A stretch of 64,000 nucleotides of DNA from assembly GCA_964346725.1 (NCBI GenBank), contig CAYFVM010000009.1:1-64000 (forward strand). Direction: 5' to 3'. This stretch comes from UBA1715 sp964346725. GTDB lineage: Bacteria > Bacteroidota > Bacteroidia > Bacteroidales > UBA1715. Position numbers and translations under genes: made by a program. Shown here piece after piece: positions 16,002 to 26,098 of the stretch. Within the stretch, counting starts at the first letter, position 1; each line of letters starts with the position of its first letter. The notes beneath the pieces were generated by a model. It was not told the DNA's origin. It ran no database searches and worked only from the letters and a program-made list of their open reading frames with translations.

Positions 16002-16961
16002 TTATTCCTTTTGTATATTCATGTCGTACAAACCTTCACGCAAAATAATGTCAATACCTTCACTCAAAGTTGTAAGAGGTCTATTGTTGAGCAACGTTTC
16101 TTTCATGAATGAATTGTCGGGACAGCGACGACGCATATCTCCGTCTTTCAATGGTGTTACATTCACTATTCGTGATTTTGAACCCGTCTTCTCTACTATC
16201 ATGGCAGCCAAATCGCCGATGGCATATTCTTTGTCGCCTCCAATGTTAGTTACATCGTTGATGAGTAAATTATGTTCAAAAGCGTTTACACACGCTTCAA
16301 TATTATCATCGATATAACAGAATGTACGCGTTTGTTTACCATCGCCATACACTTCAATATCGACATTGTTGAGCGCCTTATGAATGAAACGACTTATTAC
16401 AAAATCGGAGCTTTGACGTGGCCCGTAGGTGTTGAAGAAACGGAATATAGAATATTCCAATCCAAACTCTTGATTATATGAACGCAAGTACGCCTCGCCA
16501 AGGTTTTTAACAACAGCATAGGGTACACGAGAGTTAAGCGGTGTAGTATCAACACGTTGTGGTATTTCAAACGGTTCGCCATATACTTCAGATGATGATG
16601 AAAAGAATACACGTTTTACACCCGTATCTTTTGACAATTTGCACACATTGCGTATACCATCAATATCAGTTAAAACGGCAAGTGGATGTTGCTGTGTGCG
16701 TTGCACGCCAACCATTGCAGCATAATGAAATACATAATCGAATTGAGTCAAGTGCATTACCGAAGCGATGCTCTGGTAATCATTCACATCACACTGTATA
16801 AATTTCCAATTAGGATTAGAAACTGGAGGTAATTTACCTTTGTCGCCGGTTAAGAGATTATCAGCGATAATAACTTTATAGTTGGGATTGCGAAGCAACC
16901 GTTCTACTAAACAACTTCCAATAAATCCTGCACCTCCGGTTACTAGTATTTTTACGTCCAT
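16002..16961 (-). CDS. NAD-dependent sugar-nucleotide epimerase/dehydratase
   Basis: This 319-residue extended SDR protein begins MDVKILVTGGAGFIGS (the Rossmann GxxGxxG), has VFFSSSSEVYGEP and the catalytic YAVVK, then RFFNTYGPRQ and TRFCYIDD-like substrate elements (TRTFCYIDDN). It resembles UDP-glucose 4-epimerases and UDP-glucuronate decarboxylases. The exact sugar is uncertain. It is spaced 4 nt from both neighbours. Confidence 0.88.
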   Translation of the reverse strand: MDVKILVTGGAGFIGSCLVERLLRNPNYKVIIADNLLTGDKGKLPPVSNPNWKFIQCDVNDYQSIASVMHLTQFDYVFHYAAMVGVQRTQQHPLAVLTDIDGIRNVCKLSKDTGVKRVFFSSSSEVYGEPFEIPQRVDTTPLNSRVPYAVVKNLGEAYLRSYNQEFGLEYSIFRFFNTYGPRQSSDFVISRFIHKALNNVDIEVYGDGKQTRTFCYIDDNIEACVNAFEHNLLINDVTNIGGDKEYAIGDLAAMIVEKTGSKSRIVNVTPLKDGDMRRRCPDNSFMKETLLNNRPLTTLSEGIDIILREGLYDMNIQKE

Positions 16962-16965
16962 GCGT

Positions 16966-19344
16966 TTATTCTATTTGTAAATCCTCTAATTCTATATCTT
17001 CATCCTCGTTGTACACATCAAGCAATGGCTCTTTGAAATGTTTCGTAATAGCTCGTTTATCGAGTGTAAGCAACATACTTGGTAACAAGAAATTATTGAA
17101 AAGCATTGCGAAGAACAATGTGACAGCCACAAGTATACCCATCGCCTCTGTTCCACCAAATTGAGAGAAACCAAAGATGCCGAAGCCGAAGAGTAATATG
17201 ATAGAAGTTGAAATCATACTTGGCGACGTTTCTCGTATAGTCATCATGACTGCTTCTCTAATATTTGTATTCACTTTCAGACTTTGGCGATAGCGCGACA
17301 AGAAGTGAATGGTATTGTCAACTGAAATACCGAATGCAATATTAAATACCAAGATAGTCGATGTTTTGATTGGTATATTGAAGAATCCCATAAGCGCTGC
17401 CGTTAAAAATAATGAAAGTACGTTTGGTATCAACGAAACAATCACCATACGACTTGAACGGAATAGGAACGCCATGAAGAATGCAATCAAGACAATTGCA
17501 AGCGTCAAACTTTCAAACAAATTTATCAAAAGATATTGCGTGCCTTTAAAATAGATAATACTGGTTCCTGTAATTAATGTTTTGTATCTGTCAGCAGGAA
17601 ACACAGTAGCTAAATCTTCTTTAATTTGTTTTTCCAACACAGCCATTTTCTCTGTTCCCAAATCCTTTACGTTACAACGAATACGTACTTTTGTCCCTGT
17701 TGAATCAACCAAAGAATATTGTAATGACCCCAACCCATCACCTGCTTTCTTTACCATCTTCTTTAGTTTGTTGACGAAAAAGATATCGCTCGAATTTGGT
17801 AAAGCATAATATTTGGGATCGCCACCATTGTGCGACTGCCATGCAAACTTGAGAATATCAACAATAGAAAGTGGTTTTCCTAGCTCAGGATATGTTTTTA
17901 AACTATCCGTAATTTGATCCATTCGACGCATAAATTGACGATCGCGTAACAAATTAATTTTTGCGGTGTCTTCTATTTGAATTTCCAACGGAATTGTTCC
18001 ATCAAACGCATTCTCAGCAAAACGTAAATCTTGCATAATTTGATGCTCTTGCGGCAAATCGTCAACGACATATCCGGTTCTATGCATCAATGTAATTCCA
18101 TATACACCTATTAACAACAAAACGATAGTGATAGCATAAATTGCATTTCTATTATTTGATGTTCGTAATGAAATAAAGTCAACTACTTCACTAAACATTT
18201 TACTATCAAGATGCTTTAACATCTGTTTTGATGGCTCTTTTGAATAACTTAAAATAATTGGCAATAAAGTGATAGAAAAAAGGAACACACAAATAATACC
18301 AAGCGAAGCACTCAAACCGAATTCTTGTAGAATTTTACTATCGGTAATCATAAACGTAGAGAATCCAATAGCAGTAGTTAGGTTTGACAAGAGCATTGGA
18401 TTTCCAACGCGGTATATAGAACGTTGTAATGCTTTTATTTTATTTCCGTGTTCTGCAAATTCCAGATGGAATTTATTCATAAAGTACACACAGTTTGGTA
18501 CACTTATGATAATGATTAACGATGGCAGCATTGCCGTTACTCCGGTTAATTCATACCCTAGTATACCCATCCAGCCTAAACTCCAAACCACCGAGACGGT
18601 TAATACAATCATAGGTAGTAAGACGCTTTTGAAAGAACGGAATGTGAGATATAAAATGATGATACAAATAAGTACGGCAAGCAATACAAAGATAACCAAT
18701 TCACCTTGAAGCATCAACGATGTGTGGGTACGTATGAAAGGCATACCTGTCTGTAATATCTCTATATTATGGGCATTAGAATAGTCTCCAACCAATTTCT
18801 CCAAATGAGCGAGTAAATCTTCGCGCGCAGGGCTATCTATTATGCTTTGATTTATAGAAATCATTAAAAGATATACGTTCTTCCCTTCTTTGTTGAACAA
18901 CATATCTTCATACAATGGCTGGTTTAAAATAATTGCGGATATAGAATCAATTTCTGCTTGTGTTTGCGGACGTTGCTTGAAAAAAGTCTCTACTCTCGTC
19001 CCTTTAATCTCCATAGCCTGCCCTACCGACATAATGTTTTCGACCCCAGGCATAGTGTCTATTTTTTCACATAAATCTAAAAAGGCATTGAATGTCTTTA
19101 ATTCAAACAATTTCTCTTTTTCAGCCTTAAATCCAACAATAAAGCTATTAGCATCAGATCCAAAGTCACCTTTAAATTGCTGAAATTTAATGAAAGCAGA
19201 ATCGGTTTCGGGCAACATTGCTGCATATTCGTATGAAATATGTACCTTGTTTGCTTGGTACCCCATAAAAACTGTAAGGATAGCTGATATTATTATTATA
19301 GCTATTCTATATCGAAGTATAATTCGCGCACACTTAACCCACAT
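16966..19344 (-). CDS. RND-superfamily (MMPL/HAE3-type) exporter
   Basis: This 792-residue membrane protein has the two-fold RND layout: a TM helix near residues 13-30, a periplasmic loop to about residue 210, a bundle of five helices (VIFVLLAVLICIIILYLTF, GWMGILGYELTGV...), a second loop, and a second bundle (VLIAFFMAFLF, FNIAFGISVDNTIHFLSRYR). GISVDNTIH is the sterol-sensing/MMPL-type motif of hopanoid and lipid exporters. The neighbouring polyprenyl synthase and sugar epimerase point to envelope lipids, but the cargo is unknown. Confidence 0.88.
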   Translation of the reverse strand: MWVKCARIILRYRIAIIIISAILTVFMGYQANKVHISYEYAAMLPETDSAFIKFQQFKGDFGSDANSFIVGFKAEKEKLFELKTFNAFLDLCEKIDTMPGVENIMSVGQAMEIKGTRVETFFKQRPQTQAEIDSISAIILNQPLYEDMLFNKEGKNVYLLMISINQSIIDSPAREDLLAHLEKLVGDYSNAHNIEILQTGMPFIRTHTSLMLQGELVIFVLLAVLICIIILYLTFRSFKSVLLPMIVLTVSVVWSLGWMGILGYELTGVTAMLPSLIIIISVPNCVYFMNKFHLEFAEHGNKIKALQRSIYRVGNPMLLSNLTTAIGFSTFMITDSKILQEFGLSASLGIICVFLFSITLLPIILSYSKEPSKQMLKHLDSKMFSEVVDFISLRTSNNRNAIYAITIVLLLIGVYGITLMHRTGYVVDDLPQEHQIMQDLRFAENAFDGTIPLEIQIEDTAKINLLRDRQFMRRMDQITDSLKTYPELGKPLSIVDILKFAWQSHNGGDPKYYALPNSSDIFFVNKLKKMVKKAGDGLGSLQYSLVDSTGTKVRIRCNVKDLGTEKMAVLEKQIKEDLATVFPADRYKTLITGTSIIYFKGTQYLLINLFESLTLAIVLIAFFMAFLFRSSRMVIVSLIPNVLSLFLTAALMGFFNIPIKTSTILVFNIAFGISVDNTIHFLSRYRQSLKVNTNIREAVMMTIRETSPSMISTSIILLFGFGIFGFSQFGGTEAMGILVAVTLFFAMLFNNFLLPSMLLTLDKRAITKHFKEPLLDVYNEDEDIELEDLQIE

Positions 19345-19520
19345 TGTATTCGTCTAAAAATTTTCGGCTAAGATAACTCTTTTTGACAACAATGGTATTA
19401 CATGAGAGAGAAATATATCTTTTGCAAGTAGTATATTTACAGCAAGAGAATGAAAAACGTCACACAACATTAGGTTGCTTTGGGCATTACATTATTTGTG
19501 TTTAATTATAATAAACACCT

Positions 19521-20729
19521 TTGCAAAACAAGAAATACTCAAGTGATAACTCACAACACATACACAAAAAAACTATCTTTGAGCAAAATGATTTGCAATT
19601 GTTTTACGGTATTGTCATAATAATTGGTCTCTATGTATTGCTCTGCATGGCAAGTGTGAATGGTTTTATAAAGAAAATGCCACAACATCTGCCGTTGGAG
19701 TTGAACGAGCCTACTACACTTCCCTTTTGTTCGGTAATAATAGCAGCGCGCAATGAAGAAGGGTCTATCGGTACTATCTGCAATGATTTATTGCAACAAA
19801 TCTACCCGAAAGAAAGAACAGAATTCCTAATTATTGATGACCATTCCGATGACAACACGACAGAAATAATCAATACGTTTGTAAAACAAGACCAACGATT
19901 TATTCTCATACAAGCACCGGAAGAAATACAAGGGAAAAAACAAGCTCTCCGATATGCCTTGTCGAAAGCGCAAGGTGATTTGCTCCTTTTTACCGATGCC
20001 GATTGTTCAATTTCGGCAAAATGGATAAAAACGTATGCTGCCCATGCCAAGGATTCGCAAGCATCATTTTTCTTTGGGGCAATAGTGCCACGTCAACCAA
20101 ACTCTTTCTCGGAATCATTCTTTCGCCTTGATTTTATAGGCATTTTAGCCGTACAAAGCGGACTTGCTCGCCTAAACCATGCGTTTAGTTGCAACGGTGC
20201 CAATATGTGCATTACACGAAAGTTTTACACAGAGCAATACAACACAAACGAATTATATGCCTCGGGTGATGATGTTTTTCTGCTGCAACAAGCAAAAAAG
20301 ACGAAAAACAATGTCAAATATATTCCAGACTACAGTGCACGTGTAAGAACAGGCTTGCCCTCTTCATGGCGCGAGTTCCTAAACCAACGAAGCCGATGGT
20401 CTTCAAAAGTTGGTGGCTACAAAGACAAAGATACTATTGCAGTAACTATCATTGTGTACGCAATTTGTTTTGCTATGAGCGCACTATTTGTAACTGCGGT
20501 CGTTACAGGAAATGAATATTTTCTGAATCTATGGTTTAAACTATTCCTCATTAAAACAGCCTGTGACGTGATTCTTTTTGATATAACAGCAAAATATTTC
20601 GAGACGAGATATAAATCATATGTATTGACTCCGTTTTTTGAATTCATATATCCGTTTTATATCGTGATAATTCCTATTTTTGCAATGCTTGTTCCTACAA
20701 AATGGAAAGCACGAAAAATTCAAAAGTAA
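19521..20729 (+). CDS. Membrane glycosyltransferase, family 2
   Basis: The protein has an N-terminal TM segment (LFYGIVIIIGLYVLL), a GT2 domain with SVIIAARNEEGSI, IIDDHSDDN, LLFTDADC and the catalytic QRSRW motif near residue 293, and C-terminal hydrophobic segments. It probably adds sugars to a lipid-linked acceptor. The start is uncertain: the frame opens with TTG at 19521, which overlaps a near-consensus promoter box (CACCTTTG, 19516-19523), and the first in-frame ATG (19647) would cut the TM helix. A second TTG at 19593 is a candidate. Confidence 0.85.
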   Translation: MQNKKYSSDNSQHIHKKTIFEQNDLQLFYGIVIIIGLYVLLCMASVNGFIKKMPQHLPLELNEPTTLPFCSVIIAARNEEGSIGTICNDLLQQIYPKERTEFLIIDDHSDDNTTEIINTFVKQDQRFILIQAPEEIQGKKQALRYALSKAQGDLLLFTDADCSISAKWIKTYAAHAKDSQASFFFGAIVPRQPNSFSESFFRLDFIGILAVQSGLARLNHAFSCNGANMCITRKFYTEQYNTNELYASGDDVFLLQQAKKTKNNVKYIPDYSARVRTGLPSSWREFLNQRSRWSSKVGGYKDKDTIAVTIIVYAICFAMSALFVTAVVTGNEYFLNLWFKLFLIKTACDVILFDITAKYFETRYKSYVLTPFFEFIYPFYIVIIPIFAMLVPTKWKARKIQK

Positions 20730-20732
20730 GCT

Positions 20733-21962
20733 ATGGCTTTGAACTACATCTGGATAGGATTCTTTTTAATAGGTTATCTCGTTGCCTTAGTGAGACTTGT
20801 TTTTTTTGGTGACACCGAAATATTCTCCCTAGTAATGCAAGGTGCTTTTGATAACGCCAAGAATGGATTTGAACTTTCTTTAGGATTAACTGGTGTACTC
20901 TCGTTGTGGTTGGGTTTTATGAAAATTGGCGAACGAGGCGGTGTCATTGATTTTATGGCAAAACTCATAGCTCCTTTCTTTAGAAAGATTTTCCCTGAAA
21001 TTCCCAAAGATCACCCTGTGTACGGAACAATTATGCTGAACATAGCAGCTAATATGCTTGGTTTGGACAATGCTGCCACTCCTATGGGTCTTAAGGCCAT
21101 AGACGAAATGCAGCAGTTCAATAAGAACAAAGACACGGCATCAAATGCACAAATTATGTTTTTGGTGCTCAACACATCGGGACTGACGCTGATACCAACC
21201 ACTATCATGGTATACCGTGCACAAGCCGGCGCTGCAGACCCTACCGACGTGTTTTTGCCTATTTTATTTGCCACATTCTTCTCTACTATAGTCGGATTTT
21301 TGTGTGTGGCTATTGTTCAGAAAATTAATCTATTGGATAAAACAATACTTTTATTTTTAGGAACAGCAATCGCTATTATTTTAGGATTGTTGCTCTACCT
21401 CAATACTCTTCCTGCCGAAAATTTAAAAATAGTTTCGAGCGTTATTGGAAACGGTATCTTATTTAGTATCATTATATCGTTTATTGTCGCGGCTATCATA
21501 AAACACGTGAATGTATTTGAAGCCTTTATAGATGGTGCAAAAGAAGGATTTAGTGTTGCTATCAAAATTATTCCAAACCTCATTGCCATACTTGTTGCCA
21601 TTGGCGTTTTTAGAACAGTTGGCGGACTTGATTTAATTTGTAATGGATTTGCATGGTGCTTTGAAAAAATAGGCGTAAACACTGATTTTGTACCGGCATT
21701 ACCAACGGCATTCATGAAACCATTGAGCGGTTCTGGTGCACGAGGCATGATGATTGACGCAATGAATACCTATGGAGCAGATTCGTTTGTAGGTAAACTT
21801 TCATGTATGATACAAGGTTCAACCGACACCACCTTCTATATTTTGGCGGTATATTTCGGTTCGGTAGGCATTAAGAAAACACGCCATGCCGTAGGATGTG
21901 GATTGATAGCTGACTTTGCGGGCATTGTTGCGGCTATTGTTATCGCATACATTATGCTATAA
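20733..21962 (+). CDS. SpmA-SpmB-like fused nucleoside-recognition (Gate) membrane protein
   Basis: This 409-residue polytopic protein has two halves: an SpmA-like N-terminal half (GVLSLWLGFMKIGERGGVID, NIAANMLGLDNAATPMGLKA) and an SpmB-like C-terminal half (GFSVAIKIIPNLIAILVAIG, KPLSGSGARGMMID). Separate spmA and spmB genes occur in spore formers; the fused form is common in non-sporulating Bacteroidetes, where a transport role is suspected. It starts 3 nt after the glycosyltransferase. Confidence 0.88.
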   Translation: MALNYIWIGFFLIGYLVALVRLVFFGDTEIFSLVMQGAFDNAKNGFELSLGLTGVLSLWLGFMKIGERGGVIDFMAKLIAPFFRKIFPEIPKDHPVYGTIMLNIAANMLGLDNAATPMGLKAIDEMQQFNKNKDTASNAQIMFLVLNTSGLTLIPTTIMVYRAQAGAADPTDVFLPILFATFFSTIVGFLCVAIVQKINLLDKTILLFLGTAIAIILGLLLYLNTLPAENLKIVSSVIGNGILFSIIISFIVAAIIKHVNVFEAFIDGAKEGFSVAIKIIPNLIAILVAIGVFRTVGGLDLICNGFAWCFEKIGVNTDFVPALPTAFMKPLSGSGARGMMIDAMNTYGADSFVGKLSCMIQGSTDTTFYILAVYFGSVGIKKTRHAVGCGLIADFAGIVAAIVIAYIML

Positions 21963-21964
21963 CA

Positions 21965-22636
21965 ATGGAGATACACCCCATAGCATATATTCACAACGAT
22001 TACCAAAGTAAATTTGGCATTCCTCGCCAAAGCGGGTTGGTGCAAATACTATCAGAAATAATTTTTGAACCGGAATACCGAAACGACGATGCTCTCCGTG
22101 GCTTAGAAGAATTCTCACATATTTGGCTTATTTGGGGGGTCTCAGAAAACGACAACAGCACGTGGCACCCAACAGTTCGACCTCCACGACTTGGCGGAAA
22201 TGTGCACATGGGCGTTTTTGCTACTCGCTCTCCTTTTCGTCCCAATGGTTTGGGGCTATCGTCTGTAGAACTGAAACGTATTGAAAAACATGACTCGTAT
22301 GGTTCCATACTCATCGTTTCGGGTGCAGACCTTTTGGACGGAACACCTATATACGATATTAAGCCATACATAGCTGACGATATTCACCAAGAAGCATCTG
22401 TAGGTTTTACCTCTCAAAACACTGACTATCACCTCACGGTAGAAATTCCAAACGATATAGCACAAAGGCTACCCGAAGAGAAAATCAAATCAATAAAAGC
22501 AGTATTATCACAAGACCCTCGACCACAATACCAAAATGATGAATCGAGGATATATGGTTTTACGTTTGCCAATTATGAAATACAATTTCGAGTGCAAAAC
22601 AAGACAGCCATAGTTTGTGATATTCAAGAAAAATAA
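21965..22636 (+). CDS. trmO: tRNA (adenine(37)-N6)-methyltransferase TrmO
   Basis: This 223-residue protein of the UPF0066/TsaA family methylates t6A37 of tRNA-Thr using S-adenosylmethionine. Diagnostic segments are PIAYIHNDYQSKFGIPRQSG, GLEEFSHIWLIW, RLGGNVHMGVFATRSPFRPN and GADLLDGTPIYDIKPY. It starts 2 nt after the SpmAB-like gene. Confidence 0.92.
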   Translation: MEIHPIAYIHNDYQSKFGIPRQSGLVQILSEIIFEPEYRNDDALRGLEEFSHIWLIWGVSENDNSTWHPTVRPPRLGGNVHMGVFATRSPFRPNGLGLSSVELKRIEKHDSYGSILIVSGADLLDGTPIYDIKPYIADDIHQEASVGFTSQNTDYHLTVEIPNDIAQRLPEEKIKSIKAVLSQDPRPQYQNDESRIYGFTFANYEIQFRVQNKTAIVCDIQEK

Positions 22637-22671
22637 CTCCATGCAATACACTTTGTTACACAAGAATTTAA

Positions 22672-22679
22672 TATTTTTG
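22672..22679 (+). promoter_or_regulatory. Promoter -7 element of the SDR gene
   Basis: TATTTTTG matches TAnnTTTG and lies 28 bp upstream of the ATG at 22708. A TTTG at 22652-22655 is nearby but at a short spacing of 16 bp. Confidence 0.4.
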
Positions 22680-22707
22680 CATTGGAAGAATTTTTAACAA
22701 AAAAAAC

Positions 22708-23442
22708 ATGAAAACAAATGTAAAAGGTAAATGGGCACTCATTACCGGTGCTAATCGTGGTATTGGATACCGAATCACAAAATTTATGGCTGCGGAAGGT
22801 TGTAATCTTGTATTACATAGTAGAAATCTTGCTCACACAGCAAAAGTACTTGAAGAAGTAAAGGCTTATGGTGTTGAGGCATATTGCGTAGCAGCAGAAC
22901 TTTCAAAACCCGAAGAGGTTGAAAAAATGATTGCTGAAATTAAATCAAAAGGCACTCAAATTGACATCTTATTCAATGATGCAGCAGTGCAAATAGCATA
23001 TCGTACTGATTATCTCCAAACTCCGGTAGAAGACTATACACAAAGTTTTCTTATCAACACGATTGCCCCTATGATGCTTTGCTACGCATTTTTACCAGAC
23101 ATGAAAAAGCGTGGTTTCGGAAGAATCATAAACACTACCAGCGGCATACGCAACGAACCTCAACAAGCAGGATATTCGGCAAGTAAAGCTGCTCTAGACA
23201 AAGTTACAACTGACTTGGCAGGCACTGTTGATGGCACTGATGTTATAATAAGCCTTGCCGATCCAGGATGGTGCCGTACCGACCTTGGTGGCGACAAAGC
23301 TCCTAACGATCCAGATTCAGTGATACCTGGTATTGTATTAGGTGCATTTGTAAACGACAAGAAAAGTGGCAGACTCTTTGGCGCACAAGATTTCAAGGGT
23401 CATACCCTAGAACAAGCACTAGAGAAAGTTTCAAAAAAATAA
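22708..23442 (+). CDS. Short-chain dehydrogenase/reductase
   Basis: This 244-residue classical SDR has ALITGANRGIGYRI (the cofactor-binding TGxxxGIG), NDAAV, and the catalytic Ser/Tyr/Lys in TTSGIRNEPQQAGYSASKAAL. The substrate is unknown. It stands alone between TrmO and the glycogen operon, with its own promoter-like box and a shared bidirectional terminator. Confidence 0.9.
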   Translation: MKTNVKGKWALITGANRGIGYRITKFMAAEGCNLVLHSRNLAHTAKVLEEVKAYGVEAYCVAAELSKPEEVEKMIAEIKSKGTQIDILFNDAAVQIAYRTDYLQTPVEDYTQSFLINTIAPMMLCYAFLPDMKKRGFGRIINTTSGIRNEPQQAGYSASKAALDKVTTDLAGTVDGTDVIISLADPGWCRTDLGGDKAPNDPDSVIPGIVLGAFVNDKKSGRLFGAQDFKGHTLEQALEKVSKK

Positions 23443-23458
23443 ACTTCAACTATACTCA

Positions 23459-23494
23459 AAAAAAAAGCTGCATCAAAATGGTGCAGCTTTTTTT
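23459..23494. terminator. Bidirectional intrinsic terminator between convergent genes
   Basis: AAAAAAGCTGCA (23461-23472) pairs with TGCAGCTTTTTTT (23482-23494) around a 9-nt loop. The A-run and T-run flank both sides, so it can end the SDR transcript on the + strand and the glycogen operon on the - strand. Confidence 0.9.
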
Positions 23495-23513
23495 ATACAT
23501 ATCTATCTTAATT

Positions 23514-26075
23514 CTAGATCCAACGTACGTATGGGAAATCTTGACGATATGGAAGATATTGATTTGACGGAAACATACGAATACCGAAGTTAAATACACC
23601 GGCACGATCAGCTAATACGTCTATCTTATACACAGCCACATTGCCTTCCATTTCTGAGAATTTGAACGGTAGACATTCTACCATTTCTCGTTCTTCTGCT
23701 TCGCTTTGTTCTGATAACACAAATTCGAAGTTGATATCTTCCGGCTTCAAGCCTTGTAAATCAACCTTAACGACACCCTGATATTTTTCGCCAAGTTTGA
23801 AGCCTGTTGCCATATTTTTTTCAACGGAGATAATATTGATTGAATCCCAAATGCTTGAAATTCGTTGTTTCCAATCAACTATCTCATCTACAACTTTGTA
23901 ATTATCTTTTCTCAATAACGCATTACGATCAGCCAACTTAGAATAGTAACGATCTTTGTAATCGTCTATCATTCGTTTGGTTGTGAATGCAGGAGCTATT
24001 TCAGCGATACATTTTTTCATGTATTGAATCCAATCATGAGGAATGCCATCAGCATCATGATTATAGAACAGAGGAACGATTTCACTTTCGAACATTGAAT
24101 AAATCATTTCCGCATCAAGTTTGTTCTGTAAATCTTGATTTTGATAGGTACGTTTTTCAGGTAAAGCCCATCCTGCACCAGCACGATATCCTTCACACCA
24201 CCATCCATCAAGCACACTGAAGTTCATTGCACCATTCATTACAGCCTTCATACCAGATGTACCAGATGCTTCCAACGGACGAGTTGGAGTATTCATCCAT
24301 ATATCAACGCCTTGTACCAATTGTTTTGCAAGGTTCATGTCGTAGTTTTCCAAGAAAACTATCTTACCTAAGAATTCCGGTAATTTAGAAATGCGAACGA
24401 TTTCTTTAATAATATCTTGTCCCGGTTTATCTTGTGGGTGAGCCTTTCCAGCAAATAAGAATTGAACTGGATGTTTTGGATTGTTTACAAGTTTGTCTAA
24501 ACGTTCAAGATTGCTGAACAACAAATATGCACGTTTGTATGTTGCAAAACGACGAGCAAAACCAATTGTTAATGTGTTTTTGTTCAATGTTTGATTAATA
24601 CGAACCATCTTCTTTGGATCTTCGAACTTCTCAGTCCAAGATTTTTGAAGAGATTCTTTTGTGTAATTAATCAATTTTTCACGTTGAGTTTTTCTTATAT
24701 CCCAAATTTTTTCATCAGGAACACTGAAAATCTTGTTCCAATATGTCTCATTTGACATATCGCTCAAGAACTCTTCACCGAAAGTTTCTTTATGCAATTC
24801 TTGCCAAACCTTTGCAGTCCATGTTCCGTAGTGAACACCATTCGTTACATAACCAATAGGAGATTCTTCTACAGTGTATCCTGGCCACAAGTTTTTAAAC
24901 ATTTTCTTAGAAACGTCACCATGCAAACGGCTTACACCATTAATACCTTGCGAAGTACAGATTGCAAAATGACTCATTGAGAAGAATTCACCTTTATTGT
25001 CAGGATACATTCTACCCAAATTCATAAACTCGTTCCAGCTCATATGCAAACGTTCTGGATATTGACCCAAATACGTCATCATTAAGTCTTCTGGGAATGA
25101 ATCATGACCAGCAGGAACTGGAGTGTGAGTTGTGTATAAAGAAGAACCACGAACAATCTCTAATGCTCTAGGGAATGAGCAATTCTCATGTTTGATAAGT
25201 TTTCTCAAACGTTCCAAGTTGATAAAAGCAGCATGTCCTTCGTTGCAGTGGAATAAATCACATTTTTCACCAACAGCTTCAAGTAAACGAACACCACCAA
25301 TACCTAACAGCAACTCTTGTTTCAAACGGTTTTCGTTGTTACCGCCATACAATGCGTGAGTACAACTCTTATCATCATCACGGTTTTCTGAAATATCGGT
25401 ATCCATCAAATATAATTTGATTCTACCAACCTTCACCAACCAAATTTGTGCATGCATCAAACGACCAGGCATACCAACTTGAATCATGACACGATTTCCA
25501 TTGGCATCTAACACTGGTGAAATTGGTAATTCTGATTGGTTTTGTGGGTTATAAATTGCTGTTTGAGCTCCATCAATAGAAAGAGTTTGTTTAAAGTAAC
25601 CATATTTATACAAGAAACCTACAGCCACCATATTTGTATTGGTATCACTAGCTTCCTTCAAATAGTCACCTGCCAAAATACCAAGACCTCCAGAAAATAT
25701 TTTTAATGAGTCATCAAGACCATATTCCATGCTAAAGTATGCGATTCTTGAAGTATTAGCTTCCGGCTTAACAGCCATATAATCGTTATACTTTTTCAAC
25801 ACATTGTTGTATTTATTAATGAAAGCTTGATCTTTCTCCAATTTGCTAATTTTTTCAGCACTCATGCCTTTCAATACAGCAATAGGATTTTGTGTTTTTG
25901 CCCAAAGTTTTGTATCCATTTCTTGGAACAATTCCATTGCATCATAATTCCAAGTCCACCAAAGGTTGTGAGCTAAAGTACTTAAATCTTCTAGATTTTT
26001 TGGGAATGTTGATTGAACAAATACACTTCGCCACTGTGGCTCGTTGTGTCTATTTTGGTTTAAATTCGCCGCCAT
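23514..26075 (-). CDS. glgP: Alpha-glucan (glycogen) phosphorylase, GT35
   Basis: This 853-residue PLP-dependent phosphorylase has an N-terminal DUF3417-type segment (NLEDLSTLAHNLWWTWNYDA), YFSMEYGLDDSLKIFSGGLG, HCNEGHAAF, THTPVPAGHD, and the PLP-lysine region RPLEASGTSGMKAVMNG near residue 608. It releases glucose-1-phosphate from alpha-1,4-glucan. It is the last gene of a four-gene minus-strand glycogen operon and lies 23 nt downstream of the GH57-like gene. Confidence 0.94.
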   Translation of the reverse strand: MAANLNQNRHNEPQWRSVFVQSTFPKNLEDLSTLAHNLWWTWNYDAMELFQEMDTKLWAKTQNPIAVLKGMSAEKISKLEKDQAFINKYNNVLKKYNDYMAVKPEANTSRIAYFSMEYGLDDSLKIFSGGLGILAGDYLKEASDTNTNMVAVGFLYKYGYFKQTLSIDGAQTAIYNPQNQSELPISPVLDANGNRVMIQVGMPGRLMHAQIWLVKVGRIKLYLMDTDISENRDDDKSCTHALYGGNNENRLKQELLLGIGGVRLLEAVGEKCDLFHCNEGHAAFINLERLRKLIKHENCSFPRALEIVRGSSLYTTHTPVPAGHDSFPEDLMMTYLGQYPERLHMSWNEFMNLGRMYPDNKGEFFSMSHFAICTSQGINGVSRLHGDVSKKMFKNLWPGYTVEESPIGYVTNGVHYGTWTAKVWQELHKETFGEEFLSDMSNETYWNKIFSVPDEKIWDIRKTQREKLINYTKESLQKSWTEKFEDPKKMVRINQTLNKNTLTIGFARRFATYKRAYLLFSNLERLDKLVNNPKHPVQFLFAGKAHPQDKPGQDIIKEIVRISKLPEFLGKIVFLENYDMNLAKQLVQGVDIWMNTPTRPLEASGTSGMKAVMNGAMNFSVLDGWWCEGYRAGAGWALPEKRTYQNQDLQNKLDAEMIYSMFESEIVPLFYNHDADGIPHDWIQYMKKCIAEIAPAFTTKRMIDDYKDRYYSKLADRNALLRKDNYKVVDEIVDWKQRISSIWDSINIISVEKNMATGFKLGEKYQGVVKVDLQGLKPEDINFEFVLSEQSEAEEREMVECLPFKFSEMEGNVAVYKIDVLADRAGVFNFGIRMFPSNQYLPYRQDFPYVRWI

Positions 26076-26098
26076 TTATTTTTATTATATTACGTTAA